From positions 1-7,700 of the forward strand of contig CAYZEZ010000232.1 of NCBI GenBank assembly GCA_964477295.1: 7,700 nt of DNA, written 5' to 3'. Each line of letters opens with the position of its first letter. The stretch's first letter is position 1. The stretch is from CAYZEZ01 sp964477295 (GTDB taxonomy: Bacteria; Bacteroidota; Bacteroidia; Bacteroidales; SM23-62). Shown here one piece after another: positions 1 through 6,341 of the stretch. Under the pieces are notes generated by a model. It saw nothing but the letters and a program-made list of their open reading frames with translations. It was not told where the DNA came from and did not search any database. The position numbers and the translations under genes are program-made.

Positions 1-2
1 AG

Positions 3-386
3 CCATTGAATCCGGTGGGCGAAACCGATATGAAGGCGATAAAAGACCATGTTCTGGAAATCTCGGCCGGCGGCGGCACCAATCTTGATGCAGGGATGCA
101 GACAGCCAGCCGGTTATACGACGAGTTAACGGATATAGACCCGTCGGAATATGAAAACCGGATTATTTTCCTGACCGATGCCATGCCAAACCTCGGCGAT
201 ACCAGTGAGCAGGGTCTGCTGGGCACCCAGTTGAATTGTCAGCCAGCATCCTATAATTGTACTTATGGTTATTCCTTTGTTACGCATATAATCAGATTAT
301 ATTATATTAACCTTATTTACTATCAGATCACCTGTTATCAAAATAAACTTACAGTTAATATTCACAAAATAATAATAAATATTTAG
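3..386 (+). CDS. VWA-domain protein, C-terminal fragment, truncated in mid-domain
   Basis: The frame is already open at the left edge, so the N-terminus lies outside the window; the TTG at position 6 is only an internal codon. Counting from that TTG, residues 1-73 match the second half of a von Willebrand factor A domain. GGGTN at 22-26 supplies the MIDAS threonine (T25), and the strand IIFLTDAMPN at 53-62 supplies the MIDAS aspartate (D58), followed by GDTSEQGLLG. In complete relatives the chain goes on with a helix and a further beta strand of the domain. Here the recognisable sequence stops at about position 224, and the last 53 residues, rich in Ile, Tyr and Asn, are encoded by AT-rich DNA that looks noncoding. 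VWA proteins of this kind are usually metal-dependent adhesion or interaction modules. The truncation would remove part of the fold, so this is probably a pseudogene end. VWA assignment is firm; a functional product is unlikely. Confidence 0.75.
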   Translation, partial: PLNPVGETDMKAIKDHVLEISAGGGTNLDAGMQTASRLYDELTDIDPSEYENRIIFLTDAMPNLGDTSEQGLLGTQLNCQPASYNCTYGYSFVTHIIRLYYINLIYYQITCYQNKLTVNIHKIIINI

Positions 387-493
387 AAATCAATCTTAAA
401 TAACTGACATGCAGTACTTTAGGAACTTTATTTGGCGGCTGAGTGGAGAAATGGATTAATTGGAGTAAGTACTAATTTTATTAGATATAACTA
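225..493. other. AT-rich stretch without an intact gene, after the VWA break
   Basis: This stretch runs from the point where VWA homology ends to the end of the broken minus-strand gene. Base composition shifts sharply to A+T, most clearly at about 280-400. The VWA frame continues to a stop at 384-386 but encodes a low-complexity tail. I find no recognisable protein, RNA gene, terminal inverted repeat or target-site duplication. It may be decayed coding DNA or the scar of a deletion or insertion. Confidence 0.5.
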
Positions 494-797
494 TCAAATG
501 GCTGATGGTTGTTCCTGTTCTTTTGGCGGATAAAAAAAGTATTCTGGAAACAAATTTAATTCCTGTCTGGAAAGGTATAGCCATTTTCTGGTCGTGCAGT
601 ATAAAAATCCAATCGTGTTGCCGTACCCCTTCTCCAGTCTTGAAGCCATATCCTCAACGGATTCCTTCTTTTTATCCAGGTATTGTAAAATTCGCTGGTT
701 ATCAGAAACTTCCAGTTGCATCATCCGGCGCGGATGAGCAGGAGAAATAAATAAGCTTAAAAGCAGACAGGTTCAAATGTTTTTTTACAGTTTTCAT
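494..797 (-). pseudogene. Probable frameshifted gene for a small secreted protein (unknown family)
   Basis: Reading the minus strand, an ATG at 797-795 begins MKTVKKHLN, a typical positively charged signal-peptide start, but this frame ends after 31 codons. The next frame has no start nearby, yet from about 769 it encodes a hydrophobic run CLLLSLFISPA and continues without interruption into a 76-residue stretch ending at a TGA at 494. That stretch holds a charged helix-like segment (SDNQRILQYLDKKKESVED) and an EKGYGN loop. Removing one base near 770 would join start, hydrophobic core and body into one secreted protein of about 100 residues. Alternatively, a slip at the AAA of 706-708 would give a lipoprotein-like start ending in FSCSS. 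I do not recognise the family. It could be a decayed gene, a sequencing indel or chance. The nearby broken VWA gene makes decay plausible. Confidence 0.3.
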
Positions 798-808
798 GAA
801 ATGGAGTA

Positions 809-824
809 CTTGTTTTGAAACAAG
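809..824. repeat. Short inverted repeat (7-bp arms, 2-bp centre)
   Basis: CTTGTTT at 809-815 and its exact complement AAACAAG at 818-824 flank a TG. It lies just upstream of the minus-strand ATG at 797 and about 75 bp before the nucleoside hydrolase. The symmetry and position between divergent starts would suit an operator. An AT-rich 7-bp arm can also arise by chance. Confidence 0.3.
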
Positions 825-899
825 ATTTTAGTGTTCTTTCTGAAAAGTTAATTTGAAATCAATTATCTTGTATTTGAATCACGCTCACTTTATATACTT

Positions 900-1916
900 A
901 TGTTCATGATACCTATAAAAAAAAACCTTGCAATTAATTCAATAATTATTCTCGTTTTGCATACTGGTAATATTTTTCCCCAGTCAACCTTCCGTGATCA
1001 GCTCGATTTTATCAACGGTTTTGATTTTAATAAAAGGATCGTCCCATCCGTTCCGGTCAAAGGAAAAAAAATCAAGGTGATCATCGATACCGATGCGAAG
1101 AATGAAATCGATGACCAGTGGGCCATAACACTCGCCCTTCTGTCTACGGAGCGGTTTAAAATAGAAGGTTTTATTGCTGCCAATTATAATAACTACTGGG
1201 GAGGCGGATCGGAAAGCATCGAGAATTCTTACCGGGAAATAAAGACCGTTCTAAGTAAAATGGGACTGGAAGGTCAATATCCGGTTTACAGGGGCTCACA
1301 TCCGATGAGGTACAAATACGAACCGGCTGAATCGGAAGGGGTGGATTTCATCATTGAAAAGGCACTTGAATCAACACCGGATGATCCGGTGTGGATTATT
1401 GCACTGGGGTCTGCCACTAACCTGGCATCGGCCTATCTCAAGGAACCGCGGATAATCGATCATGCGATTTTTTTCTGGCACGGACGTACCCGGTGGCCTG
1501 AAAAATGCTGGAATTTCAATGTATTTGGCGACCGCCTCGCTGCTGCCACACTCTTTGATGCACCTGTGCCATTGATTTTATTCGATACCGGGACCCATCT
1601 GACCTGCCCTATGGAAGAATCTGAAAAGCATGTCAAACCCTTTGGGGAAATTGGCCAATATCTTCATGAATACCGGCTGACCCGTGATAATTTTCAAAAG
1701 GATACAAAAGGCTTCTTTGACCTGGGAGATATTGCAGTCCTGTTGGATCCCGAGATCGCCCTGTGGCAGGAGGTAAGCTGTCCCGAAGTAGACCCCGATC
1801 TTTCCTACAGGTTTATGGGCACTAAAGGCAAGATACTGAGATGTTATTATATCGACAGGGATGCTGCATTTCAATTATTCTATAACAAACTGAAAACAGC
1901 ATACGCCGATAATTGA
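900..1916 (+). CDS. Secreted nucleoside hydrolase-like protein (IUNH superfamily)
   Basis: Members of the inosine/uridine-preferring nucleoside hydrolase family cleave the N-glycosidic bond of ribonucleosides, giving ribose and a base, with a bound Ca2+. The family signature at the start of the domain is DTDAKNEIDDQWA (residues 63-75); D63, D71 and D72 correspond to the calcium/ribose-binding Asp cluster, here with two extra residues between. ALGSATNLA (168-176) matches the usual G-x-x-TNLA strand. WNFNVFGD (204-211) carries the ribose-binding Asn (N207). LGDIAVLLDPE (275-285) carries the last Asp (D277) but has Gly where many family members have His. The N-terminus is a signal peptide, hydrophobic at about 12-26 with likely cleavage before Q28, so the enzyme acts in the periplasm or outside. 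Length (338) fits the family plus leader. A second ATG at codon 3 is an equally good start; no Shine-Dalgarno is visible. Exact substrate is uncertain. Confidence 0.85.
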   Translation: MFMIPIKKNLAINSIIILVLHTGNIFPQSTFRDQLDFINGFDFNKRIVPSVPVKGKKIKVIIDTDAKNEIDDQWAITLALLSTERFKIEGFIAANYNNYWGGGSESIENSYREIKTVLSKMGLEGQYPVYRGSHPMRYKYEPAESEGVDFIIEKALESTPDDPVWIIALGSATNLASAYLKEPRIIDHAIFFWHGRTRWPEKCWNFNVFGDRLAAATLFDAPVPLILFDTGTHLTCPMEESEKHVKPFGEIGQYLHEYRLTRDNFQKDTKGFFDLGDIAVLLDPEIALWQEVSCPEVDPDLSYRFMGTKGKILRCYYIDRDAAFQLFYNKLKTAYADN

Positions 1917-1934
1917 TTTGCAAAATAGATTTCC

Positions 1935-1966
1935 TATCATATGATAAAATGCATACATTTACTTTG
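1935..1966 (+). promoter_or_regulatory. Possible promoter with 12-bp palindrome before the barrel-protein gene
   Basis: A perfect palindrome TATCATATGATA lies at 1935-1946. Downstream, TTACTTTG at 1959-1966 matches the Bacteroidetes -7 consensus TAnnTTTG except at one base, and would start transcription about 25 bp before the ATG at 1998. No convincing -33 TTTG is present at the right distance; the palindrome occupies that region, as an operator might. Speculative. Confidence 0.25.
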
Positions 1967-1997
1967 TTATAAACCAAAATCACCTAACACAACTATT

Positions 1998-2537
1998 ATG
2001 AAAAAGATTGTACTGGCTTTCCTTGTCTCCGGTCTTGTTACCTTTTCCCTCATGGCACAAAAGATGAATGTGGTCAAGACGGATCTTTTCAGTCCGATTA
2101 TCAAGACCTATGTGATTAAATATGAGAGGGTACTCAGCGAGGACATGAGTGCTCAACTGGGCTTCTTTTATACCGGTTATAAACCTGGTGGAACCGATAC
2201 CAAACTGAGCGGCTGGGGGCTTACACCGGAGTTCAGGTATTATCTGTCCAAGACTCCGGCTCCGAATGGTCTTTATATCGCACCAAACTTCAGGTATTAT
2301 AGTTTTAAAGTGGAAGACCAGGTTGCCGATGCATCCGGTACACTGACCAATGCAAGCATTGCGCTTAATATAGGAGGTCAGCTGTTACTGAAAGATATCA
2401 TTGTCATGGATTTTTGGATTGGCCCGTCTTATAATTTCAGGCATTTATCGGCAGAAGGAGGTGACATCAATGTGGGTATTTCAGATGCTAACGGTTTTGG
2501 AGCAAGAGCCGGGTTCTCTATCGGTGTTGCGTTCTAG
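1998..2537 (+). CDS. Small outer-membrane beta-barrel protein, DUF3575-like
   Basis: The product is 179 residues with a clear signal peptide (MKKIVLAFLVSGLVTFSLMAQ, cleavage around the Gln). The mature part alternates polar and hydrophobic residues and shows the pattern of DUF3575-type barrels: an early strand with NVVKTDLFSP, a YERVL segment, a PEFRYYLS strand and a second RYYSF strand, ending in GFSIGVAF. A C-terminal Phe is the usual outer-membrane barrel assembly signal. Eight short strands are plausible for the size. Family members are common in Bacteroidota; their function is generally unknown. I chose the ATG at 1998 over the in-frame ATG at 1941, because only the later one puts the Lys-Lys and hydrophobic core at the N-terminus, and the earlier ATG falls inside a palindrome and before a promoter-like box. 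It sits 81 bp after the nucleoside hydrolase on the same strand and may be cotranscribed or have its own promoter. Confidence 0.8.
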   Translation: MKKIVLAFLVSGLVTFSLMAQKMNVVKTDLFSPIIKTYVIKYERVLSEDMSAQLGFFYTGYKPGGTDTKLSGWGLTPEFRYYLSKTPAPNGLYIAPNFRYYSFKVEDQVADASGTLTNASIALNIGGQLLLKDIIVMDFWIGPSYNFRHLSAEGGDINVGISDANGFGARAGFSIGVAF

Positions 2538-2602
2538 GTGGCATCAGAATAGAAAGACTATATCTCTGAGATTGGATCAAAAGTATCAGATTTTTGAAGA
2601 AG

Positions 2603-2631
2603 CGTCAGCCTGATCAAGGTTCAGGCTGACG
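2603..2631. terminator. Strong hairpin between convergent genes, probable bidirectional terminator
   Basis: CGTCAGCCTGA (2603-2613) and its exact complement TCAGGCTGACG (2621-2631) form an 11-bp stem with a 7-base loop. It lies 66 bp after the barrel-protein stop and 36 bp past the end of the reductase gene on the other strand. There is no U-tract on the plus side. On the minus side the stem is followed by an A/T-mixed stretch, so termination may be imperfect or may act through mRNA 3'-end protection. Confidence 0.7.
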
Positions 2632-2666
2632 AAATATAACATCTGATATATCCTCATTTTCGCTCC

Positions 2667-3659
2667 TTAAGCCATACTTTCATTACCATCGGCGTAACCC
2701 GGCTGCATCCAGGCTACATTATGATGCCTGAAAAAGGGATCCAACGAAGCAGTAATTTTATCCATTTCCGGTTCTGACAGGGGCTTGAAGTTTCTTACCA
2801 GGTTTAGATTTGACTTCAGCACATCCATGTTGTCGGTACCAATATTGGCTACTGAAAAGTAATCAAGTGTCAGGGCATACCGGATAAGGTCGGACGGATC
2901 GAGTCCTTCCACGCTTTCGCGGGGCCTGATAACCTTCATGGCAATAACACCCATTCCTTTTTTTGCTGCAAAAGGAACGGCATGTCCTTCAAAATCCTCT
3001 TCGCCTGTCTTTACCATATGATTGAGAGCGATCATCATGGCATCGAAATCGTATAACTCAGCCGCCCTTTTCATTCCCTGCGCAGTGGTATGTCCTGTAA
3101 AACCAATGTGCTTTACAATCCCTTCATCCCTGTATTGATCTAAGACTTCCAGCACCTGCCCCTTATCGCCAATCCGTTCAGCATCTTCCACGGAATCTAT
3201 AGAATGGATATGCAGCAGGTCAATATAATCGGTCCCTAACCTTTTCAGGCTCCGTTCAATAATTTCCCTCGCCTTATCGGCACTTCTCTCATGGACCTTG
3301 GTAACCATAAAAACTTCTTTCCTTCTGCCGGGCAGGATCTTACCGATCCGTTCTTCACTGGAGATCCGGTCATTGCCATAACTGGCTGCTGTGTCCCAGT
3401 AATATATCCCCTGGTTAAGGGCATATTCCAGTATCTCAAGGGCAGTGTCATCATCGGCAATGGACATCCAGCGGCTGCCGGCTCCAAAAGACATAATGGG
3501 CACATCCACACCTGTTTTTCCAAGCTTCCGTGTGGGCAGACCTTTGGGATCGAATCCATGGGAGGGACGCGAGAATCCCAGGCCCGGGATCACCATCGAT
3601 GCTGCAGCAGTCATCGATGTCCTTGCAATAAACTTACGACGGGATAATTTCTTATTCAT
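2667..3659 (-). CDS. Tat-exported aldo/keto reductase
   Basis: The N-terminus has a twin-arginine signal, SRRKFI at residues 6-11, followed by a mild hydrophobic segment rich in Ala, Ser and Met to about residue 30, so the folded, probably cofactor-loaded enzyme is exported to the periplasm. The rest is an aldo/keto reductase TIM barrel. RKLGKTGVDVP (44-54) is the usual first strand. The catalytic tetrad is visible as D89 in YWDTAASYG, Y94, K121 in VTKVH and H152 in LLHIHS. GFTGHT and the ALNHM strand follow, and a NIGTD segment lies near the cofactor site. Length (330) equals a normal family member plus the leader. AKRs reduce carbonyls, including sugars and aldehydes, with NAD(P)H; how a periplasmic member gets reduced cofactor is unclear. 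It lies 117 bp downstream of an unknown secreted-protein gene on the same strand and may share its transcript. The sugar-type substrate is inference. Confidence 0.88.
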   Translation of the reverse strand: MNKKLSRRKFIARTSMTAAASMVIPGLGFSRPSHGFDPKGLPTRKLGKTGVDVPIMSFGAGSRWMSIADDDTALEILEYALNQGIYYWDTAASYGNDRISSEERIGKILPGRRKEVFMVTKVHERSADKAREIIERSLKRLGTDYIDLLHIHSIDSVEDAERIGDKGQVLEVLDQYRDEGIVKHIGFTGHTTAQGMKRAAELYDFDAMMIALNHMVKTGEEDFEGHAVPFAAKKGMGVIAMKVIRPRESVEGLDPSDLIRYALTLDYFSVANIGTDNMDVLKSNLNLVRNFKPLSEPEMDKITASLDPFFRHHNVAWMQPGYADGNESMA

Positions 3660-3687
3660 TACGGTTATATTATTTTATCCAATGAAT

Positions 3688-3707
3688 CCGCCGGTTGAAA
3701 CCGACGG
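3688..3707. repeat. REP-like GC-rich palindrome in an intergenic gap
   Basis: CCGCCGGTT (3688-3696) pairs with AACCGACGG (3699-3707) with one C/A mismatch, a compact hairpin in otherwise AT-rich DNA. It lies between the stop of the unknown secreted-protein gene and the start of the reductase. It lacks a U-tract in either direction, so it is not a standard terminator. Its form resembles repetitive extragenic palindromes of other Bacteroidota. Being a dispersed repeat is inferred from form only, as I see one copy here. Confidence 0.4.
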
Positions 3708-3776
3708 CAATTGATATGCAATTTATGAATCAAATCATCAACTGTAAATCCTGATCGATCATTTAACAATTAATTA

Positions 3777-4451
3777 TCATCTGTCAGATCTGCGCCCGTA
3801 TACTTCGATCCAGTCGAGACGGGAGCATGCCGGACTGATGCCGCCTGGCATAAGGTCGGTAAAGCCAACCTCATCAACGCGTGAAAGGTCAGGATCCTTA
3901 ACCGGTGCCACTTCGCTGATACGATCTATATTCAGTCGGTACCAGGTTATATCCATCATGTTGAACTCTTTGACACGCCAGTCCTTTGAAGGTCCATCCG
4001 ACTGATCACTTACCAGCCATGTCCCGTCATCCAGTTTTAATACAATCCTTAATTGACGGAACCCTGCCTGCTTCGACCTCCATTTTATTTTGGCATAGCC
4101 AGTCAGATCCATCATATAATCCCTGTGTTTCAGGGTAACCAGCCAGTTCCCGGTACAATAACCCGACCATATATAGTAGGGATCATCAACTGGTTTATCG
4201 TGATGACTCTTCCTGATACTATCCTTTCCAGGTCCGTAAAGGTCCAGGATCAATTCCGGGTTATTCACGTGCGCCTGGGTTACCCCTGTGACAGCAGGGA
4301 TCTCTTTCCAGTCTTCCCGGAACAGAAGGCCCGGACGGTAATCCTGCTTATCCTGTTCGACAGACTGACCTGAAAGTGTTATGAATGAGAGCGTAAAGAC
4401 AAGCTGAGAAAATAACAATCTAAATAACAGGGACATTGAAGTTGGTTTCAT
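3777..4451 (-). CDS. Secreted protein of unknown function, probable beta-sandwich
   Basis: A signal peptide spans residues 1-28 (hydrophobic core about 7-26, cleavage likely at LSG before QS), so the 196-residue mature protein is exported. No catalytic motif is recognisable. Notable segments are LLFREDWKE (42-50), a YGPGKD loop (72-77), PYYIWSGYCTGNW (91-103), then alternating strands such as KIKWRSKQAGF, RQLRIVLKLDDGTWLVSD and RLDWIEVYGR at the end. The aromatic-rich strands and length suggest a jelly-roll or galactose-binding-like beta-sandwich, perhaps binding carbohydrate. It is tight and well formed with no frameshift, and I believe similar uncharacterised proteins occur in Bacteroidota and Planctomycetes, though I cannot search. 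Its gene precedes the Tat reductase on the same strand, so both may act in the periplasm on related substrates. Codon 6 is an alternative ATG start. Protein reality is secure; function is unknown. Confidence 0.8.
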   Translation of the reverse strand: MKPTSMSLLFRLLFSQLVFTLSFITLSGQSVEQDKQDYRPGLLFREDWKEIPAVTGVTQAHVNNPELILDLYGPGKDSIRKSHHDKPVDDPYYIWSGYCTGNWLVTLKHRDYMMDLTGYAKIKWRSKQAGFRQLRIVLKLDDGTWLVSDQSDGPSKDWRVKEFNMMDITWYRLNIDRISEVAPVKDPDLSRVDEVGFTDLMPGGISPACSRLDWIEVYGRRSDR

Positions 4452-4475
4452 TTTTATTAGTATGTTAGTGGAACA

Positions 4476-4510
4476 GTTGAAGGTTACAAGTTACAGATTG
4501 CAGGTTTATA
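4476..4510. repeat. Degenerate 7-bp tandem repeat in the divergent intergenic region
   Basis: Five consecutive heptamers approximate GTTACAG: the middle one (4490-4496) is exact, the second (4483-4489) differs at one base, the first (4476-4482) and fourth (4497-4503) at two, and the fifth is weaker. They fill about half of the 81-bp gap between the divergent unknown secreted-protein gene and the nucleotidase. They may be a slippage-prone microsatellite remnant or spaced regulator sites. Confidence 0.5.
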
Positions 4511-4515
4511 CAATT

Positions 4516-4548
4516 CAAAATTAATTAAATACATGAAAGTTGTCTCAA
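4516..4548 (-). promoter_or_regulatory. Possible Bacteroidetes-type promoter for the secreted unknown protein
   Basis: On the minus strand TAATTTTG (4523-4516) is an exact match to the -7 consensus TAnnTTTG, and a TTG at 4548-4546 lies 22 bases upstream as a possible -33 element. Transcription would start near 4509, leaving a leader of about 58 bases before the ATG at 4451 that contains the heptamer repeats. The -33 part falls inside the first codons of the divergent nucleotidase gene. Confidence 0.35.
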
Positions 4549-6341
4549 TTATTTCCGTGATCCTGATTTTATTTGCCGGCGACCAATATCTTCAGGCCCA
4601 GGACAAGGAGCTCATTATTTTACATACCAATGATTTGCATTCCAGACTGATGGGTTATGCACCCGAATCACAATATTCCCCCCTCACCATTAATAATGAC
4701 AGTACAATTGGAGGTTTTGCCCGGATCGCAAGTCTTATAAAAAAGGAAAAGTCAGTGTATTCTGAATCACTCCTTGTTCTGGATGCCGGAGATTTCCTTA
4801 TGGGTACCTTCTTCCATGCGTTGGAACCAGATAATGGTTTTCAGTTAAGATTAATGAATACCATGGGGTATGATGCTGTCAGCCTGGGAAACCATGAATT
4901 TGATTTTGGCATTGGTACAACCGCAAAAATTATCAATTCCTCCACTAAGAAAGGTGATATACCTCCAGTGCTTTTATCCAACATTGAATTTAGCAAAAAA
5001 GATTCTGATGATAATGATCTGGAAAGACTTTACCAGAAAGAAGTCATTCGCCGGTATACAATTATTGAAAAAAATGGAATACGCATCGGATTATTTGGTT
5101 TGATGGGAGAGGAGGCTTCCGATGTCGCACCATATGTAAAGCCTGCAAAATTTACCAACCCAGTTAAAACAGCCAGGGAAATTTCGAAAAAGTTGAAAAC
5201 GGATGAACATGCTGACCTGGTTATTTGCCTTTCTCATAGTGGCCTGTATAAAAATGAAAAGGGACAATGGGATGGTGAAGATGTTGAACTCGCCAGGAAA
5301 ATCAAAGATATTGACCTGATCATCAGCGCCCATACTCATACACACTTATTTGAACCGGTCATCATTGACGGCACTCCCATTGTCCAGACCGGAGCATTTG
5401 GGGCCTTTCTCGGCAGAGTGCACATCTCTTATGGCCCCTCAGGGGTGAAGTTGATCTCGGCTGATCTGATTCCTGTTGACGATGAGGTTGAAGGAGATCT
5501 GGAAATTCATAAGTTGACAGAAGAACAAAAGTTAAAAGTCCAGAACATTATACTTAAAGATATTGACCTTTCGTACGATGAGCCAGTTGTCAGTACTGCA
5601 TTTAAACTTGAATGCGATGAAATTAACAGGCTGGAAAACAGTAATCTGGGACCATTTCTGGCAGATGCCATTTATAATTATGTAAATGATGTGGAAACAG
5701 AAAACATCGATATTGCCATGATTGCTGCAGGGGTTATACGCGATAAGATGATGCCAGGTGATCAAACTATAGCCGACCTGTTCAGGATCGTATCTCTCGG
5801 GCGGGGTAATGATAATATTCCAGGTGCCCCCCTGGCCAAGGTTTTCGTTACTGGCAATGAACTGAAAAAAATCATTGAGGTTCTGCTTGTAGCATATAAA
5901 ACTAGTCCCGGAAATTACGTTTATTATAGTGGCCTGAAGGTCAAATTTGATCCGACAAAAGGATTTCTCAGGAAAGTTCAGTCCCTCGAGACAGGTGATG
6001 ATCGTAAAGGATACCGGGAAGTGGATTTTTCGAGGAAAAATGATGCTTTGTACAGCATTGTTGCCAACGCCTATATGCTCGAATTCGTCGGAATGCTGAA
6101 GAAAAAGTCTTTTGGACTTGTCAACGTAAAACCGAAGCTTGAAAATGGGGATGATATGACGGATATTCAAAAAGTCCTTATAGACATATATCCTGCTGTG
6201 AAAGGGGTCCAGGAGGGGAAAGAGTGGATGGCTTTATATTACTATGTCACTCAGCAAAAAGATATTAATGGGGACAATATCCCTGACATTCCTGATGAAT
6301 ACCGTAATCCCGAAATGCGGGTGGTCCCTGTTACCCATTAA
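4533..6341 (+). CDS. Secreted 5'-nucleotidase/UshA-type metallophosphatase
   Basis: A signal peptide (1-22, cleavage near QAQ) directs export. Residues about 25-315 form the calcineurin-like metallophosphatase domain with every metal-site motif: HTNDLHS (31-37, D34 and H36), DAGD (84-87), GNHEFD (119-124), H235 in LSHSG, and SAHTH (265-269). Residues about 350-535 match the 5'-nucleotidase C-terminal domain: NLGPFLADAIYNY (371-383) is close to the family NLG-LIADA motif and SGLKVKFDP (466-474) to its strand. However, the substrate-binding NGGGIR motif reads AAGVIR (398-403), and the PFGN loop is replaced by SLGRGNDN. Such enzymes hydrolyse nucleotides or related phosphoesters with two divalent metals. 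A tail contains DINGDNIPDIPD (577-588), like a Ca-binding thrombospondin-3/dockerin-type loop. Its 602 residues are slightly longer than typical. The stop overlaps the convergent gene's stop. Phosphoesterase activity is likely; AMP/UMP specificity is doubtful. Confidence 0.87.
   Translation: MKVVSIISVILILFAGDQYLQAQDKELIILHTNDLHSRLMGYAPESQYSPLTINNDSTIGGFARIASLIKKEKSVYSESLLVLDAGDFLMGTFFHALEPDNGFQLRLMNTMGYDAVSLGNHEFDFGIGTTAKIINSSTKKGDIPPVLLSNIEFSKKDSDDNDLERLYQKEVIRRYTIIEKNGIRIGLFGLMGEEASDVAPYVKPAKFTNPVKTAREISKKLKTDEHADLVICLSHSGLYKNEKGQWDGEDVELARKIKDIDLIISAHTHTHLFEPVIIDGTPIVQTGAFGAFLGRVHISYGPSGVKLISADLIPVDDEVEGDLEIHKLTEEQKLKVQNIILKDIDLSYDEPVVSTAFKLECDEINRLENSNLGPFLADAIYNYVNDVETENIDIAMIAAGVIRDKMMPGDQTIADLFRIVSLGRGNDNIPGAPLAKVFVTGNELKKIIEVLLVAYKTSPGNYVYYSGLKVKFDPTKGFLRKVQSLETGDDRKGYREVDFSRKNDALYSIVANAYMLEFVGMLKKKSFGLVNVKPKLENGDDMTDIQKVLIDIYPAVKGVQEGKEWMALYYYVTQQKDINGDNIPDIPDEYRNPEMRVVPVTH

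Noticed and set aside
413..473. Inverted AGTACT copies (413-418 and 468-473) as possible insertion-sequence ends
   Set aside because: Six-base arms around about 50 bp with no transposase, no flanking duplication and AT-rich context are expected by chance.
505..750. Plus-strand ORF of 81 codons opposite the broken minus-strand gene
   Set aside because: Its translation is rich in Pro, Ser and Cys with no domain pattern, while the opposite strand gives an ordered charged helix and an adjoining signal peptide; it reads as a shadow.
852..876. Promoter for the nucleoside hydrolase (TTTG at 852 and TGTATTTG at 869)
   Set aside because: The downstream box misses a key base and the 13-bp spacing is too short for a Bacteroidetes -33/-7 pair.
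3751..3760. Perfect 10-bp palindrome TGATCGATCA after the unknown secreted-protein gene
   Set aside because: Several palindromes of this length are expected in 7.7 kb, it has no U-tract, and it lies in a 3' region with no other signal.
5532..6170. Minus-strand ORF of 212 codons inside the nucleotidase gene
   Set aside because: It is antisense to a gene with clear family motifs; the translation is Ile/Phe/Asn-rich without any domain and is an antisense shadow.
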